Origin: JBGSQR01 sp964509295 | GTDB taxonomy: Bacteria; Desulfobacterota; Desulfuromonadia; Geobacterales; Pseudopelobacteraceae | NCBI GenBank assembly: GCA_964509295.1 | Contig: CAZDWS010000006.1 | Coordinates: forward strand, 124,001-188,000 | DNA length: 64,000 nt | Direction of reading: 5' to 3' | Part shown: piece by piece, positions 33,704-42,550 of the stretch | Layout: the number at the start of each line of letters is the position of its first letter | Position numbering within the stretch: position 1 is the stretch's first letter | Position numbers and translations under genes: made by a program | Notes under the pieces: generated by a model | Seen by the model: the letters and a program-made list of their open reading frames with translations, nothing else | Told to the model about the DNA's origin: nothing | The model's database searches: none

Positions 33704-34447
33704 TTATTGCTGACCCTGATTCAGTAAAAATACGACATACCCCTTGAACCAGGGGTTGTTTTCCAAATGGGATGGCGCATGCCACTCGCCGTTTTGGACC
33801 AGTCCGATTTTAAAGGGGATTGTCAAGCGCCGGAGTGCCGGAAGGTAGGCATTATAGGTGGTAATGGTTCTGCGTCCCTGATAGGTCTGCACCGTAACTT
33901 CATCAACAATGTTTTTAAGCTGGTTGATGGTTTTGATATCGCCGGTGCTGCTCCAATCCAGCAGGCCGGTGATGCCGAGCCGATAGTCCGGGGGCAGTAT
34001 GGTGCGTATTTGCTTCAAAAAAGCAGCGTATTCCTGCAAATGCCTGGTCTTGGCATCAAAGTCGATCTGCATGCCGACAACCGGATTGCCGGCATGCTGC
34101 CACTGCTGCAGCCGCAAAATGATTGACGGCATGATATCAGGTGCCCAGCGCAATGTATCTGCCCGATAAACCAGCCAGATCCTGCCTTTTTTAATACGCG
34201 CCACAGGCATCCCCTGGGCAATAACAATTGTCTCGGTTATGCCAGGGCGCCTTCTTTCAACTATCTGGCCTTGCAGGATATACAGATCTTCAGTCTGTGA
34301 TAAAAACGGCTGGGGCTTGACGCCGCCCCAGATCCAGAATGACGAATAATCCATTGCATTAACAACCCCGGCATGAACAGGGCAGGTGTACAGGATTGCA
34401 ATCAATATTGCCGTAAGAATCACTCTGGTTTGACGCATTGAAATCAT
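33704..34447 (-). CDS. DUF3142-like exported protein
   Basis: 247 residues from the ATG at 34447, which overlaps the stop of the upstream gene (TAATG). The N-terminus (TRVILTAILIAILYTCPVHA) is a signal peptide, so the protein is exported to the periplasm or surface. The motif GMQIDFDAKTRHLQEYAAFL followed by YRLGITGLLDW matches, from memory, the DUF3142 family, which has a TIM-barrel-like, glycosidase-related look; no activity is known to me. It forms a translationally coupled pair with the 713-residue gene upstream. Confidence 0.75.
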   Translation of the reverse strand: MISMRQTRVILTAILIAILYTCPVHAGVVNAMDYSSFWIWGGVKPQPFLSQTEDLYILQGQIVERRRPGITETIVIAQGMPVARIKKGRIWLVYRADTLRWAPDIMPSIILRLQQWQHAGNPVVGMQIDFDAKTRHLQEYAAFLKQIRTILPPDYRLGITGLLDWSSTGDIKTINQLKNIVDEVTVQTYQGRRTITTYNAYLPALRRLTIPFKIGLVQNGEWHAPSHLENNPWFKGYVVFLLNQGQQ

Positions 34448-36588
34448 TACCAGTAGTATTTGAGCGACTTTGCCCAATCCGTGTTGGCATAACGGGTTTT
34501 TAATGATTGAAACCAGGATTTCCTGACTGTTTTCTCGACACTTTCTCCGCCACAGTGGTTATATCCGGATGTGGCGTAACATTTGATAGAGCGGAAGAGT
34601 GCATATGCTTTCAGGTCAGTTGCTGCGTCAGGGTTGGCAATGATGGTTTTATAGGCCTCGCCCCTGGAGAACACTTTTCCCGGGAATTGCGATGGAGCAG
34701 AACCGAGCGAGGCGCTATAAACGCCGGAGGGACGTGATATCGAGTGGCCAGGCTCCAGGCTGTTGTCGTGTGCAAAGTCCCCAAGGCATACCAGGCCGAG
34801 CGGATCCAGCGGATTTTTGGCCAGTTTTTTGGCAATTTCCAGGGTTGACGGGCAACTGTAGCTGTCATCTGTTTTTTTGCCGGACCAGGTGAAAAGCGCC
34901 AGTTTTGACCTTTCGTCTCTGATGTTACCGGGTGATGGTTTCAGTTTGGCCGCATCTTTGGGCAGAAACTGATAGTCCTTGATGTAATCCTGATAATGTC
35001 CCTGGAGCAGGTCCTTGTAAAGCAGGGTGTAAATGGCTATATGGCGCTCCTGGTCGGAGCTGTTTTTTGATTTGATGATCCTGCGCAGCAGAGGGGCAGA
35101 GGCGTCATTGCGTATCAGGATGTTGCGAATCGATGGCTCTGTCACCGGAGAGCCGGGCTCAAAAACCGCTTCAACCCGGTTGGTCTGCTCATAGTTGATA
35201 GCCAGTGCCAGCTGTAGTGTCTCGGACTGGAGCGGCTCTCTGGATGCAGACAACATCGCAAGCCATAACTTGCGAGCGCCAGTGTGGTCTTTTGTCGCTT
35301 CCAGCGCCAAACCACGCAATGCCAGTCGGCTGAGATCCAGGTAGGTCATTTTCTGCGGGATTTCATCAGACATATTTTTCAGGGCGGCAGCCGGGTTTTT
35401 TTGCACATAAAAGCGATGCGCGGCCAGAAGGTATTCAAACAGTGCCTTGTGGTCTGCAAATAACGGCTGCTGCTTTTGCAGGTCAACAAAGCTGATCTGC
35501 TTTTTGTCGGACGGGTCGCTCTGGCGCATCAGGGCCAGATCCAGGGTTGCCAGCAGTATGGGGTTATTTATCTGTTTTGGGTCTGCCGAAGCGAGCAGCT
35601 TGGAATCAGCTTCCAAAACCAGCTCATTCAGCGTCAGATTGTTCTGCCGGGATTCGGGATTGCTCAGCAGCCAGGCATACTCGTCAGCCAGTTTTTTCGG
35701 CTGGTTTGACAGCCAGTAAACGCGGCGAAGCAGGCCTCTGGCTGAGGCGCTGTAGCGACCGTCCGGATACTCTGTCAGGTGGTTGCGCAATTTTTCTTCA
35801 GCTTTTTGAAGTACTTCCTGGTCGACTTTGGCCAGATCTGAAAAACCATAGGAATCAAAGGCATTCTGTTGCGAAATATTGATTTCTGTGCGCCCCAGCA
35901 TGTACGATGCCGACTCTTTCAGCCAGGGTTGCTCACTGTCAGCCAGGCTTTCAAAACCGGCATCAGCATCATCATAGCGGCCATCGTAAAAGGCCGTCGC
36001 AGCATCTATATACTGCATAAACTCCCGGAATACCGGTGATTCAGTGTTTTTTATATCCTTATTTACGGCACCGCCCTTGCCCGGCGCTTTAGGCGTTGCA
36101 TCGTCCATACAGGCAGGGGTCAGTTTCAACCGTGTTTCAGTCAGAACTTTTTTCTCCGCTGCAGATAGGTCCCTGCTTTTCTCAACAGCCTCCGCAAAAT
36201 CCGCTTTACCGCTCTCATTGCTGATACAGCGTGTAGCCGAACCATAATGGCGTGCTGTTTCGGCACTGGTATCTTCGCCACGTATTTTTGATCTGAAAAA
36301 ACGGTTTTCAAAAGTCTCCAGGGTGAATGGAACCTTGCCGTAGCCAAACTCCATATCTTCCTTGCTGACCGGATTTGCCTGCAATCCGGCCAGGTTTCTG
36401 TCAACCAGCAGCAGTTTCAGATTGACCCGCGTATCATTGCCCGGGGACAGGATCGGCAAACTGCTGCAACGATCATAACCGCGCTGGCTTAATGACCAGT
36501 TCGGTTCGCAGGAATTGTCCGAGCTGGCCCAGGCCAGTTGGGTGCTCAGTCCGAAAACAACTGTTAACAACATTTTTTTACATATCAT
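34447..36588 (-). CDS. Large exported TPR-like hypothetical protein
   Basis: 713 residues with a signal peptide (about 1-21, cut after LAWA). Mature part is helical with TPR/Sel1-like stretches, for example YDDADAGFESLADSEQPWLKESASYMLGR and the EKLRNHLTEYPDGRYSASARGLLRRVYW segment, which recalls YfiO/tol-pal-type repeats. Several Cys are present (SDNSCEPNW, DRCSSL, RCISNE, ACMDD), suggesting disulfides. I do not recognise a named family. Coupled to the DUF3142-like gene downstream by a 1-bp stop/start overlap, so the two probably act together in the periplasm. Confidence 0.75.
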   Translation of the reverse strand: MICKKMLLTVVFGLSTQLAWASSDNSCEPNWSLSQRGYDRCSSLPILSPGNDTRVNLKLLLVDRNLAGLQANPVSKEDMEFGYGKVPFTLETFENRFFRSKIRGEDTSAETARHYGSATRCISNESGKADFAEAVEKSRDLSAAEKKVLTETRLKLTPACMDDATPKAPGKGGAVNKDIKNTESPVFREFMQYIDAATAFYDGRYDDADAGFESLADSEQPWLKESASYMLGRTEINISQQNAFDSYGFSDLAKVDQEVLQKAEEKLRNHLTEYPDGRYSASARGLLRRVYWLSNQPKKLADEYAWLLSNPESRQNNLTLNELVLEADSKLLASADPKQINNPILLATLDLALMRQSDPSDKKQISFVDLQKQQPLFADHKALFEYLLAAHRFYVQKNPAAALKNMSDEIPQKMTYLDLSRLALRGLALEATKDHTGARKLWLAMLSASREPLQSETLQLALAINYEQTNRVEAVFEPGSPVTEPSIRNILIRNDASAPLLRRIIKSKNSSDQERHIAIYTLLYKDLLQGHYQDYIKDYQFLPKDAAKLKPSPGNIRDERSKLALFTWSGKKTDDSYSCPSTLEIAKKLAKNPLDPLGLVCLGDFAHDNSLEPGHSISRPSGVYSASLGSAPSQFPGKVFSRGEAYKTIIANPDAATDLKAYALFRSIKCYATSGYNHCGGESVEKTVRKSWFQSLKTRYANTDWAKSLKYYW

Positions 36589-36738
36589 TTCAATACTCCT
36601 CTAGAAGTGTGGTTTCGGTATCAATTGCTTTGCTGAGTAGCAAGTATTGTATCCTGATTTGTAAAGGTTGAATAATGGAGGATATTCTGCTGATCCTCTT
36701 CTTCCTTAATACGTTGCACAACTTATACTCCATGATTA

Positions 36739-36960
36739 TCATGCAGGTGGTCTTGATATATAGAAAAACCCTATCAAACTTAAAACAATAAAAACAAATA
36801 AAATAGCTAGAGTAATTATTCTATAAATTTTAGATGCCCATATTTTTTTTGATAAGCCACATAAGAATAATGGGATAATTATTAGATTAAACACTCCCAT
36901 CCATGTGTTGTCGCTAAGCATCGCCCACGCAATAAAAAATTGTTCTGGCCATTGTTTCAT
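36739..36960 (-). CDS. Small two-helix membrane protein, candidate immunity protein
   Basis: 73 residues from the ATG at 36960, with AAGGAG 8 nt upstream. The start overlaps the stop of the preceding effector candidate as ATGA, so translation is coupled. Two hydrophobic helices (about 20-37 and 46-68) around a charged loop (SKKIWASK). No family recognised. Position as last gene of a PAAR-effector unit, tiny size and low GC fit an immunity protein; this is inference. Confidence 0.65.
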   Translation of the reverse strand: MKQWPEQFFIAWAMLSDNTWMGVFNLIIIPLFLCGLSKKIWASKIYRIITLAILFVFIVLSLIGFFYISRPPA

Positions 36961-37772
36961 TTGTTGAACTCCTTGAAATTCCACTGAAAGAAATCGAAAT
37001 ATTTCAAGTAATTTTTCTCACGATGTTTTGTTTTAAAATTATCATAATCCCATTCTCCTCGTGATTTTATGTATTTAACAACCTCAATTGGTTGCCCACC
37101 ATAAGCTGCATCCTGTGGGTCAGCTACATTTCTTCCTGTTGCCTTATATGCCCATGATAACGGCCAATGAATTGTTGCATTTGAATTGCCTTGGTAGATT
37201 TTTACTTCATTTGAAGACTTTTGATAGACAACCTGTATGTGATGTGCAGTGTGGCTTGGGCCAGCCTTTAGATCATGGGAAAGTGCCAGAATGTCTCCCG
37301 GTAGTAGGTCGTCCGGGCTCTCTACTGCGACAGTATTAATGCCTGTGCGCTGCATATCACGTGCGCCGTAAGTTTTCATGACCATTTCGGAAAATCCGTA
37401 CTTATTCGAGGCGTATTTGTCATGCACACTGCGGTCTAACATTTCCATGTTACGATATGTTCTCACGCCGGTGGTCAGCTTGACCGGTAATTCTTTCGAT
37501 GACGCATATTCACAAAGTATGCGGATTGCAAAATCTTCACAGGTGAATTTGTTATACTTGATCTCGCCGTATTTGTTCCAGTATTCTTCGGTGCGTAATC
37601 GCTCGGCGATGGCTGGAACGCTCCGTTGAAAGTCAATTATGTCCGCTTGGGTCCAAAATCTTGTGGTCTTCCAAAAGACCTTAAGCTGCACTATAACCCC
37701 AGTTTGGTCTGATTTAGGTGTAAACGGCACGCCTCTGACTACAAGCTGCGATAATTGCCCCATTCCACTCAT
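36957..37772 (-). CDS. Putative T6SS cargo effector, NlpC/P60- or CHAP-like cysteine peptidase
   Basis: 271 residues from the ATG at 37772 (GGAGG 4 nt upstream), overlapping the PAAR gene stop as ATGA. No signal peptide. A candidate catalytic Cys78 sits at the start of a helix (FTCEDFAIRILCEYA), then after about 80 residues LLPGDILAL and GPSHTAHHIQVVY (His177/His178), followed by IYQGNS (Gln194/Asn196). This order, Cys on a helix then a PGD turn and His on a strand, is that of papain-like NlpC/P60 and CHAP amidases, many of which are T6SS peptidoglycan-degrading effectors. Family assignment is by pattern only. Confidence 0.65.
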   Translation of the reverse strand: MSGMGQLSQLVVRGVPFTPKSDQTGVIVQLKVFWKTTRFWTQADIIDFQRSVPAIAERLRTEEYWNKYGEIKYNKFTCEDFAIRILCEYASSKELPVKLTTGVRTYRNMEMLDRSVHDKYASNKYGFSEMVMKTYGARDMQRTGINTVAVESPDDLLPGDILALSHDLKAGPSHTAHHIQVVYQKSSNEVKIYQGNSNATIHWPLSWAYKATGRNVADPQDAAYGGQPIEVVKYIKSRGEWDYDNFKTKHREKNYLKYFDFFQWNFKEFNK

Positions 37773-38272
37773 ACTTCCTCCTTTATGGCGATGTCGCAAC
37801 TCAGCATATTGTTGCTGTTGCCTTCAATAATAGTGGTTTTACCATCTGCTCCGGTCGTTCCTACAATAATTTCACTACGCGGATCAGTAAGCCGATATGG
37901 AATATTGTCAAGCAACTGCCCGTCTTGATCTTTTAAAATCAAGTGCTGGTCGTGTTCGTAATTTTCCGGTTCAATGTTTGTCGCACCAATAAATATAGTC
38001 GGCGATCCGCTAGTAATCTTGCCGCCGTGATCAGTAGCACAACCAACATAAGCAGCGGGCTTGCCGTTGATAAAGACAGAGCTGCTTCCCTCGATAATCG
38101 TGGCACCGCAAGAAGTCTTGTCGCCAACCCGCGCAGCTGGTTGATCATTATGGAAGGTATTGGGTGAACCTGTCACAATCGTGACTGTGCCATGTTTCGG
38201 ACAAGAGACGCTATCTCCGGCACGCGCTGCCGGTCTGGCGTTTTCTGCGTTGCAATTCAAATAAACAGCCAT
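37769..38272 (-). CDS. PAAR-domain protein (T6SS spike tip) with C-terminal adaptor
   Basis: 167 residues; GGAGGAAAC directly before the ATG. Residues 1-95 are a PAAR domain: three repeats with PAARAGDSVSCPKHG, PAARVGDKTSC and PAAYVGCATDHGGKI, with the Cys/His residues that bind the tip metal ion. The C-terminal part (GQLLDNIPYRLT ... GTTGADGKT) is the small beta domain common to T6SS cargo proteins and presumably links to the effector encoded next. No other T6SS gene is in the window, so this is an orphan cargo unit. Confidence 0.88.
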   Translation of the reverse strand: MAVYLNCNAENARPAARAGDSVSCPKHGTVTIVTGSPNTFHNDQPAARVGDKTSCGATIIEGSSSVFINGKPAAYVGCATDHGGKITSGSPTIFIGATNIEPENYEHDQHLILKDQDGQLLDNIPYRLTDPRSEIIVGTTGADGKTTIIEGNSNNMLSCDIAIKEEV

Positions 38273-38446
38273 GTTTCCTCCTTCGCCAACATCACATTGA
38301 TAATATCTGTTTTCATGTAATGCCCTCCTTTTGGCTCCAAGAAATACCGTCAGACGGTTTTGTCACGTCGTTCAACACATTATTGACCATTTAAAAGCGC
38401 GCGAGCAGGATATCCAAATGAGCGCCTGATTTACCGGCATAAAATG

Positions 38447-38473
38447 GTTAGCTAACTTTAGTTGTACAACTAA
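38447..38473. promoter_or_regulatory. Two adjacent palindromes upstream of the PAAR unit
   Basis: GTTAGCTAAC (38447-38456) and TTAGTTGTACAACTAA (38458-38473) are both perfect palindromes one base apart, in the 523-bp AT-rich gap between the divergent PAAR and RhuM-Fic genes. The second starts 186 bp from the PAAR start. They look like operator sites; the regulator is unknown. The rest of the gap 38273-38795 shows no gene; a TATAAT at 38628 may belong to the rightward promoter. Confidence 0.45.
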
Positions 38474-38795
38474 TTATTAAAAAATTATTATAATATGGAA
38501 ACATATTTAAAATAATTTTTTGTTAATGTCAAAGAAAGAATTGTGTGTGTCGACTGAGCCGCAAAGGGAGTTTTGTTAATAATCTTTAGGGTGTTTGCGC
38601 AGGTGAGTTTTCAGGTGCGGGACTTTGTATAATCTTGACCTGGTAGTATCATGATAGTATCGTATTTTGTATCTGTTCGGGCTTGTCGAGCTGCATACCT
38701 GGCTGAATTAACCGGATTTTGATTAACTAACTTATTGGAAAAGATATGCTTGGAGAATGTTAAGCGCTCTTAGACTGTATTGAGAGGATTTGTTG

Positions 38796-39791
38796 ATGAC
38801 AGTTCCTGATAAGTCAATCATTCTTTATCAAAGTCCAGATGGTCGTGCAAACTTAGAGGTAAACCTTCACGGAGATTCAATCTGGCTTTCGCAATCACAG
38901 TTAGCAGAGTTGTTTGAAGTAAATGTTCCGGCAATTTCTAAGCATGTTCGTAATATTTTAGCTAGCGGAGAGCTTGATGTTTTGTCAACTGTTTCCAAAA
39001 TGGAAAGAGTTCAAATCGAAGGTGGACGAAAGGTCAAGCGGCTCCACGAAATGTATAACCTAGACATGACTATTTCAATTGGCTACAGGGTCAATTCAGC
39101 CAAGGCAACGCGTTTTCGTATTTGGGCTACCCAGGTTTTAAAAGATCATATTGTCAAAGGGTATACAATCAACGATCAGCGTTTTCGTGAGCAGGCCGAA
39201 AAGCTTACTGAAATGCGCCAGACGGTTGAACTGATGGCTCGAACTCTTGCCAGTCAGGAGCTTGTCAGCGAAACCGGTAAAGATGTGTTGAAGGTTATCA
39301 CTGACTATGCCTATGCTCTGAATCTGCTGGATCGCTATGACCACGGTACACTTGCCATAGATGGCACTACCAGGCTGGCATTGCATGTAATTAAGTACGA
39401 TGAGGCCATTGCGATTGTCGAGTCTATGAAGAGTGCGTTTGATGGTCTTTTTGGTATGGAGAAGGATAACGGATTCAAGAGCTCTCTTGGGGCCATCTAC
39501 CAGACTTTTGCAGGTGAAGAGCTTTATACGAGCATTGAGGAGAAAGGCGCCAATCTCCTCTACTTTGTTGTCTAAAATCATGCCTTCAGTGATGGTAATA
39601 AACGGATCGCTGCTGCCCTGTTTGTCTACTTCCTTGGTATGAATAATGTGCTCTATCGTCCGGATGGGAGCAAGCGACTGGCGGATAATGCCCTGGTGGC
39701 ACTGACATTGTTGATCGCCGAGAGTCGGCCGGACGAGAAGGACACTATCGTTAAAGTAATTGTAAATCTAATCAATCGGAATAATGATTGA
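38796..39791 (+). pseudogene. RhuM-Fic protein interrupted by an in-frame ochre codon
   Basis: From the ATG at 38796 (GAGAGGA 7 nt upstream) the frame runs 259 codons, hits TAA at 39573-39575 and then continues open, in the same frame, for 71 codons to TGA at 39789-39791. The first part is a RhuM-type virulence/toxin N-domain with a winged-helix-like start (LSQSQLAELFEVNVPAISKH). The part after the stop begins NHAFSDGNKR, the Fic catalytic motif HxFxDGNKR. Homologues I know read VxKNHPFSDGNKR, so one A-to-T change (AAA to TAA) explains the stop. As it stands the catalytic loop is not made unless the stop is read through. Confidence 0.88.
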
Positions 39792-39824
39792 AAATAAGCG
39801 CTTTACGATAAAGGAACCGGTATT

Positions 39825-41243
39825 TTGACTAAACAACGCATTGAAAAAGACCTGTTGGGGGAGTGCGAAGTCCCTGCCGATGCACTATACGGCATTCATA
39901 CCGTGCGGGCTGTTGAAAATTTTACGCTTTCCGGGCGGCGGGTGAACTCGGGCCTGATTCACGCTTACGGTGCTGTGAAACTTGCCTGCGTCCGCACCAA
40001 TCGTGAACTGGGATTTTGTGAAGAAACCAAGGCCGATGCCATGGAACAGGCTTGCAACGAGATGATGGCGGGAGGACTGGACAGCCATATTCTTGTGGAT
40101 GCCTTGCAGGGCGGGGCGGGTACCTCGACCAATATGAATGTGAACGAGGTGCTGGCCAACCGTACTCTGCAGCTGCTGGGGCGCCAGCCGGGAGAGTATG
40201 CTTTCGTCAGTCCGCTGGCAGATGTCAACCTGCATCAATCAACTAATGATACCTATCCGACCGCACTCAAGGTGGCGGCTATTCTGAAATTGCGCCTGCT
40301 GGAGCGCGAACTGGTTGCGCTGCAGGAGGCCTTTCAGCAGAAGGAGAAGGAGTTTGCCCATATCGTCAAGATCGGCCGGACCCAGATGCAGGATGCCGTC
40401 CTGACCACGCTGGGCAGGGAAATGTCTGCCTATGCCGAGGCCTTTGGCCGTGACCGCTGGCGGGTTTACAAGTGCGAAGAGCGGCTGAGGGTGGTTAATC
40501 TGGGGGGGACGGCCATCGGTACCGGCCTGGGCGCACCACGTAAATTCATCTTCCGTGCTGTGGAAAATCTGCGCAGCTTAACCGGACTCGGTCTGGCCCG
40601 GGCTGAAAACCTGATCGACTGCACCCAGAATGCCGATGTTTTTGTTGAGGTCAGCGGTATCCTCAAAGCCTGCGCCAGTAACCTGCTGAAAATATCCGGT
40701 GATCTGCGGCTGCTCTCCAGCGGTCCGGATGCCGGCCTTGGTGAATTGAAGCTTCCGAGGCTTCAAGCCGGTTCATCGATCATGCCGGGCAAGGTCAACC
40801 CTGTCATTCCGGAGGCTGTTTCACAGGCTGCCATGCAGGTCATGGCCAATGACCATGCTATTACCCAGGCTTCGTCCATGGGGAGTCTGGAGCTGAACCC
40901 GTTTATGCCGCTGATCGCAGATAGCCTTTTGACCAGTCTGGATCTGCTTTCCAATGCCTGTTTTCTGCTGCGCAGTCGTTGTGTGGAAGGTATTGAGGCG
41001 GATGAGGCGCGTTGTGGCGGATATGTGGAAAGCTCAACCGCATCGGTGACTGCGCTGGTGGGCCTGATCGGATATAAAGCTGCTGAAGAGATCGCCTCGG
41101 AAGCAAGGTGCAGCGGCAAAAGTATACGTTCCATTCTTGTCGAGCGCGGCATGATGACAGTGGAGCAGTTTGACGAGCTTACATCTGCGGCGAGTGTCAC
41201 GCGGCTTGGCTCTCCAGCCGGGAAGGATGAAACAAAACCATGA
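39825..41243 (+). CDS. aspA: Aspartate ammonia-lyase
   Basis: 472 residues from a TTG at 39825 (AAAGGA about 10 nt upstream). Fumarase/aspartase fold with the signature GSSIMPGKVNP near residue 318, the QGGAGTSTNMNVNEV stretch and HQSTNDTYPT. It splits aspartate to fumarate and ammonia. Its stop overlaps the hydF start (ATGA), and linkage to hydF is seen in other [FeFe] maturation loci; it may supply ammonia for the azadithiolate bridge, which is inference. It could also feed fumarate to anaerobic respiration. Confidence 0.93.
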   Translation: MTKQRIEKDLLGECEVPADALYGIHTVRAVENFTLSGRRVNSGLIHAYGAVKLACVRTNRELGFCEETKADAMEQACNEMMAGGLDSHILVDALQGGAGTSTNMNVNEVLANRTLQLLGRQPGEYAFVSPLADVNLHQSTNDTYPTALKVAAILKLRLLERELVALQEAFQQKEKEFAHIVKIGRTQMQDAVLTTLGREMSAYAEAFGRDRWRVYKCEERLRVVNLGGTAIGTGLGAPRKFIFRAVENLRSLTGLGLARAENLIDCTQNADVFVEVSGILKACASNLLKISGDLRLLSSGPDAGLGELKLPRLQAGSSIMPGKVNPVIPEAVSQAAMQVMANDHAITQASSMGSLELNPFMPLIADSLLTSLDLLSNACFLLRSRCVEGIEADEARCGGYVESSTASVTALVGLIGYKAAEEIASEARCSGKSIRSILVERGMMTVEQFDELTSAASVTRLGSPAGKDETKP

Positions 41244-42469
41244 ATAACACACCAAAAGGCATGCGCCTGCACATTGGCTTGTTCGGCCGTCGCAATGTGG
41301 GTAAATCTTCTCTGTTGAATGCACTGACCAGGCAGGATGTTTCTATTGTATCCGATGTGGCCGGGACAACCACCGACCCGGTGGAAAAACCGATGGAACT
41401 TTTGCCGATCGGACCGGTACAGTTCATCGATACTGCCGGTATTGATGATGCCGGAGTGCTGGGTGAGATGCGTGTTCAGCGCACACTGCAGGTTTTTGAC
41501 CGTACCGACCTGGCTGTTCTGGTTACGGCATCAGGCGAATGGGGCGAGTATGAAACCGCCATTATGTCTGAGCTGTGCGAGCGGAAAATACCGGTAGTTG
41601 TCGTATTCAACAAGTGCGATCTTACGGCGGACAATGAAGTACAGATGTCCAGCCTTAAAGAGCTGGGGATCCAATACGTGCATACGGCAGCCACAACCGG
41701 CCAGGGGCTGATCGAGCTGCGCGAGGCAATTGTCAACTCTGCTCCGGAAGATTTTATCAACACTCCGACTATTGTCGGTGATCTGGTGCCTCCGGGTGAG
41801 ATGGCCGTGCTGGTTGTGCCGATTGACAAGGAGGCGCCCAAGGGGCGGCTGATACTGCCGCAGGTGCAGACAATCCGTGACCTGCTTGACAATGATGCCT
41901 ACAGCATGGTGGTCAAGGAGCGTGAACTGCGCGACGCGCTGGACCGTTTGAAAAGGCCGCCTGCTCTTGTAATTACGGATTCGCAGGCCTTTCTCAAGGT
42001 GGCTGCCGATACGCCGGACGAAATTCCCATGACCTCTTTTTCGATCCTGTTCGCCCGTTTCAAGGGAGATCTACCCGAGTTCGCCCGTGGCGCCCGGTCG
42101 ATTGACCGGCTGCGCTCCGGCGATAAAATTCTGATCTGCGAGTCCTGTGCCCATCATCCGATCGGCGAGGATATCGGCCGGGTCAAGCTGCCGCGCTGGC
42201 TGACCCAGTATGTGGGGGGCAAGCTGGAATTCATCCATGTGCAGGGGCATGATTTTCCCGTTGACCTGACACCCTATAAGCTGGTGATACACTGCGGAGC
42301 CTGCATGCAGAACAGGCGCGAGGTGCTGACAAAGATCATCCGCTGCCGCCAGGCCGGGGTGCCGATTACCAACTACGGCATAGCCATTGCTTTTTCCCTA
42401 GGCATTTGCCAGAGGGCATTGCAGCCTTTTCCCGATGCTCTGGAGGCGTTCATGGGAAACCGGGACTAG
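41240..42469 (+). CDS. hydF: [FeFe] hydrogenase maturation GTPase HydF
   Basis: 409 residues. N-terminal GTPase: G1 GRRNVGKSS (residues 14-22), switch AGTTTDPV, DTAG, and NKCD. The C-terminal part carries the [4Fe-4S] motif CxH (SCAHHPIG) about 45 residues before HCxxC (IHCGACMQ). HydF is the scaffold on which HydE and HydG assemble the diiron subcluster before transfer to HndD. Translation is coupled to aspA by a 4-bp overlap. Found about 11 kb away from hydE-hydG, with accessory genes between. Confidence 0.97.
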   Translation: MNNTPKGMRLHIGLFGRRNVGKSSLLNALTRQDVSIVSDVAGTTTDPVEKPMELLPIGPVQFIDTAGIDDAGVLGEMRVQRTLQVFDRTDLAVLVTASGEWGEYETAIMSELCERKIPVVVVFNKCDLTADNEVQMSSLKELGIQYVHTAATTGQGLIELREAIVNSAPEDFINTPTIVGDLVPPGEMAVLVVPIDKEAPKGRLILPQVQTIRDLLDNDAYSMVVKERELRDALDRLKRPPALVITDSQAFLKVAADTPDEIPMTSFSILFARFKGDLPEFARGARSIDRLRSGDKILICESCAHHPIGEDIGRVKLPRWLTQYVGGKLEFIHVQGHDFPVDLTPYKLVIHCGACMQNRREVLTKIIRCRQAGVPITNYGIAIAFSLGICQRALQPFPDALEAFMGNRD

Positions 42470-42482
42470 GGGCTGGGAGGCC

Positions 42483-42537
42483 ACTAACCTTGAACCATGA
42501 ACTTTGAACCACGAACTTTGAACTTTGAACTTTGAAC
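42483..42537 (+). repeat. GAACCAC-type heptamer repeat, copy 3
   Basis: CTTGAACCATGAACTTT is followed by GAACCAC, GAACTTT, GAACTTT, GAACTTT, GAAC in near-regular 7-bp steps. Unlike copies 1 and 2 it has no strong inverted arm. It lies 13 bp upstream of the TIGR02757 start and 14 bp after hydF. Confidence 0.8.
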
Positions 42538-42550
42538 AAAAAAGGTGTCT

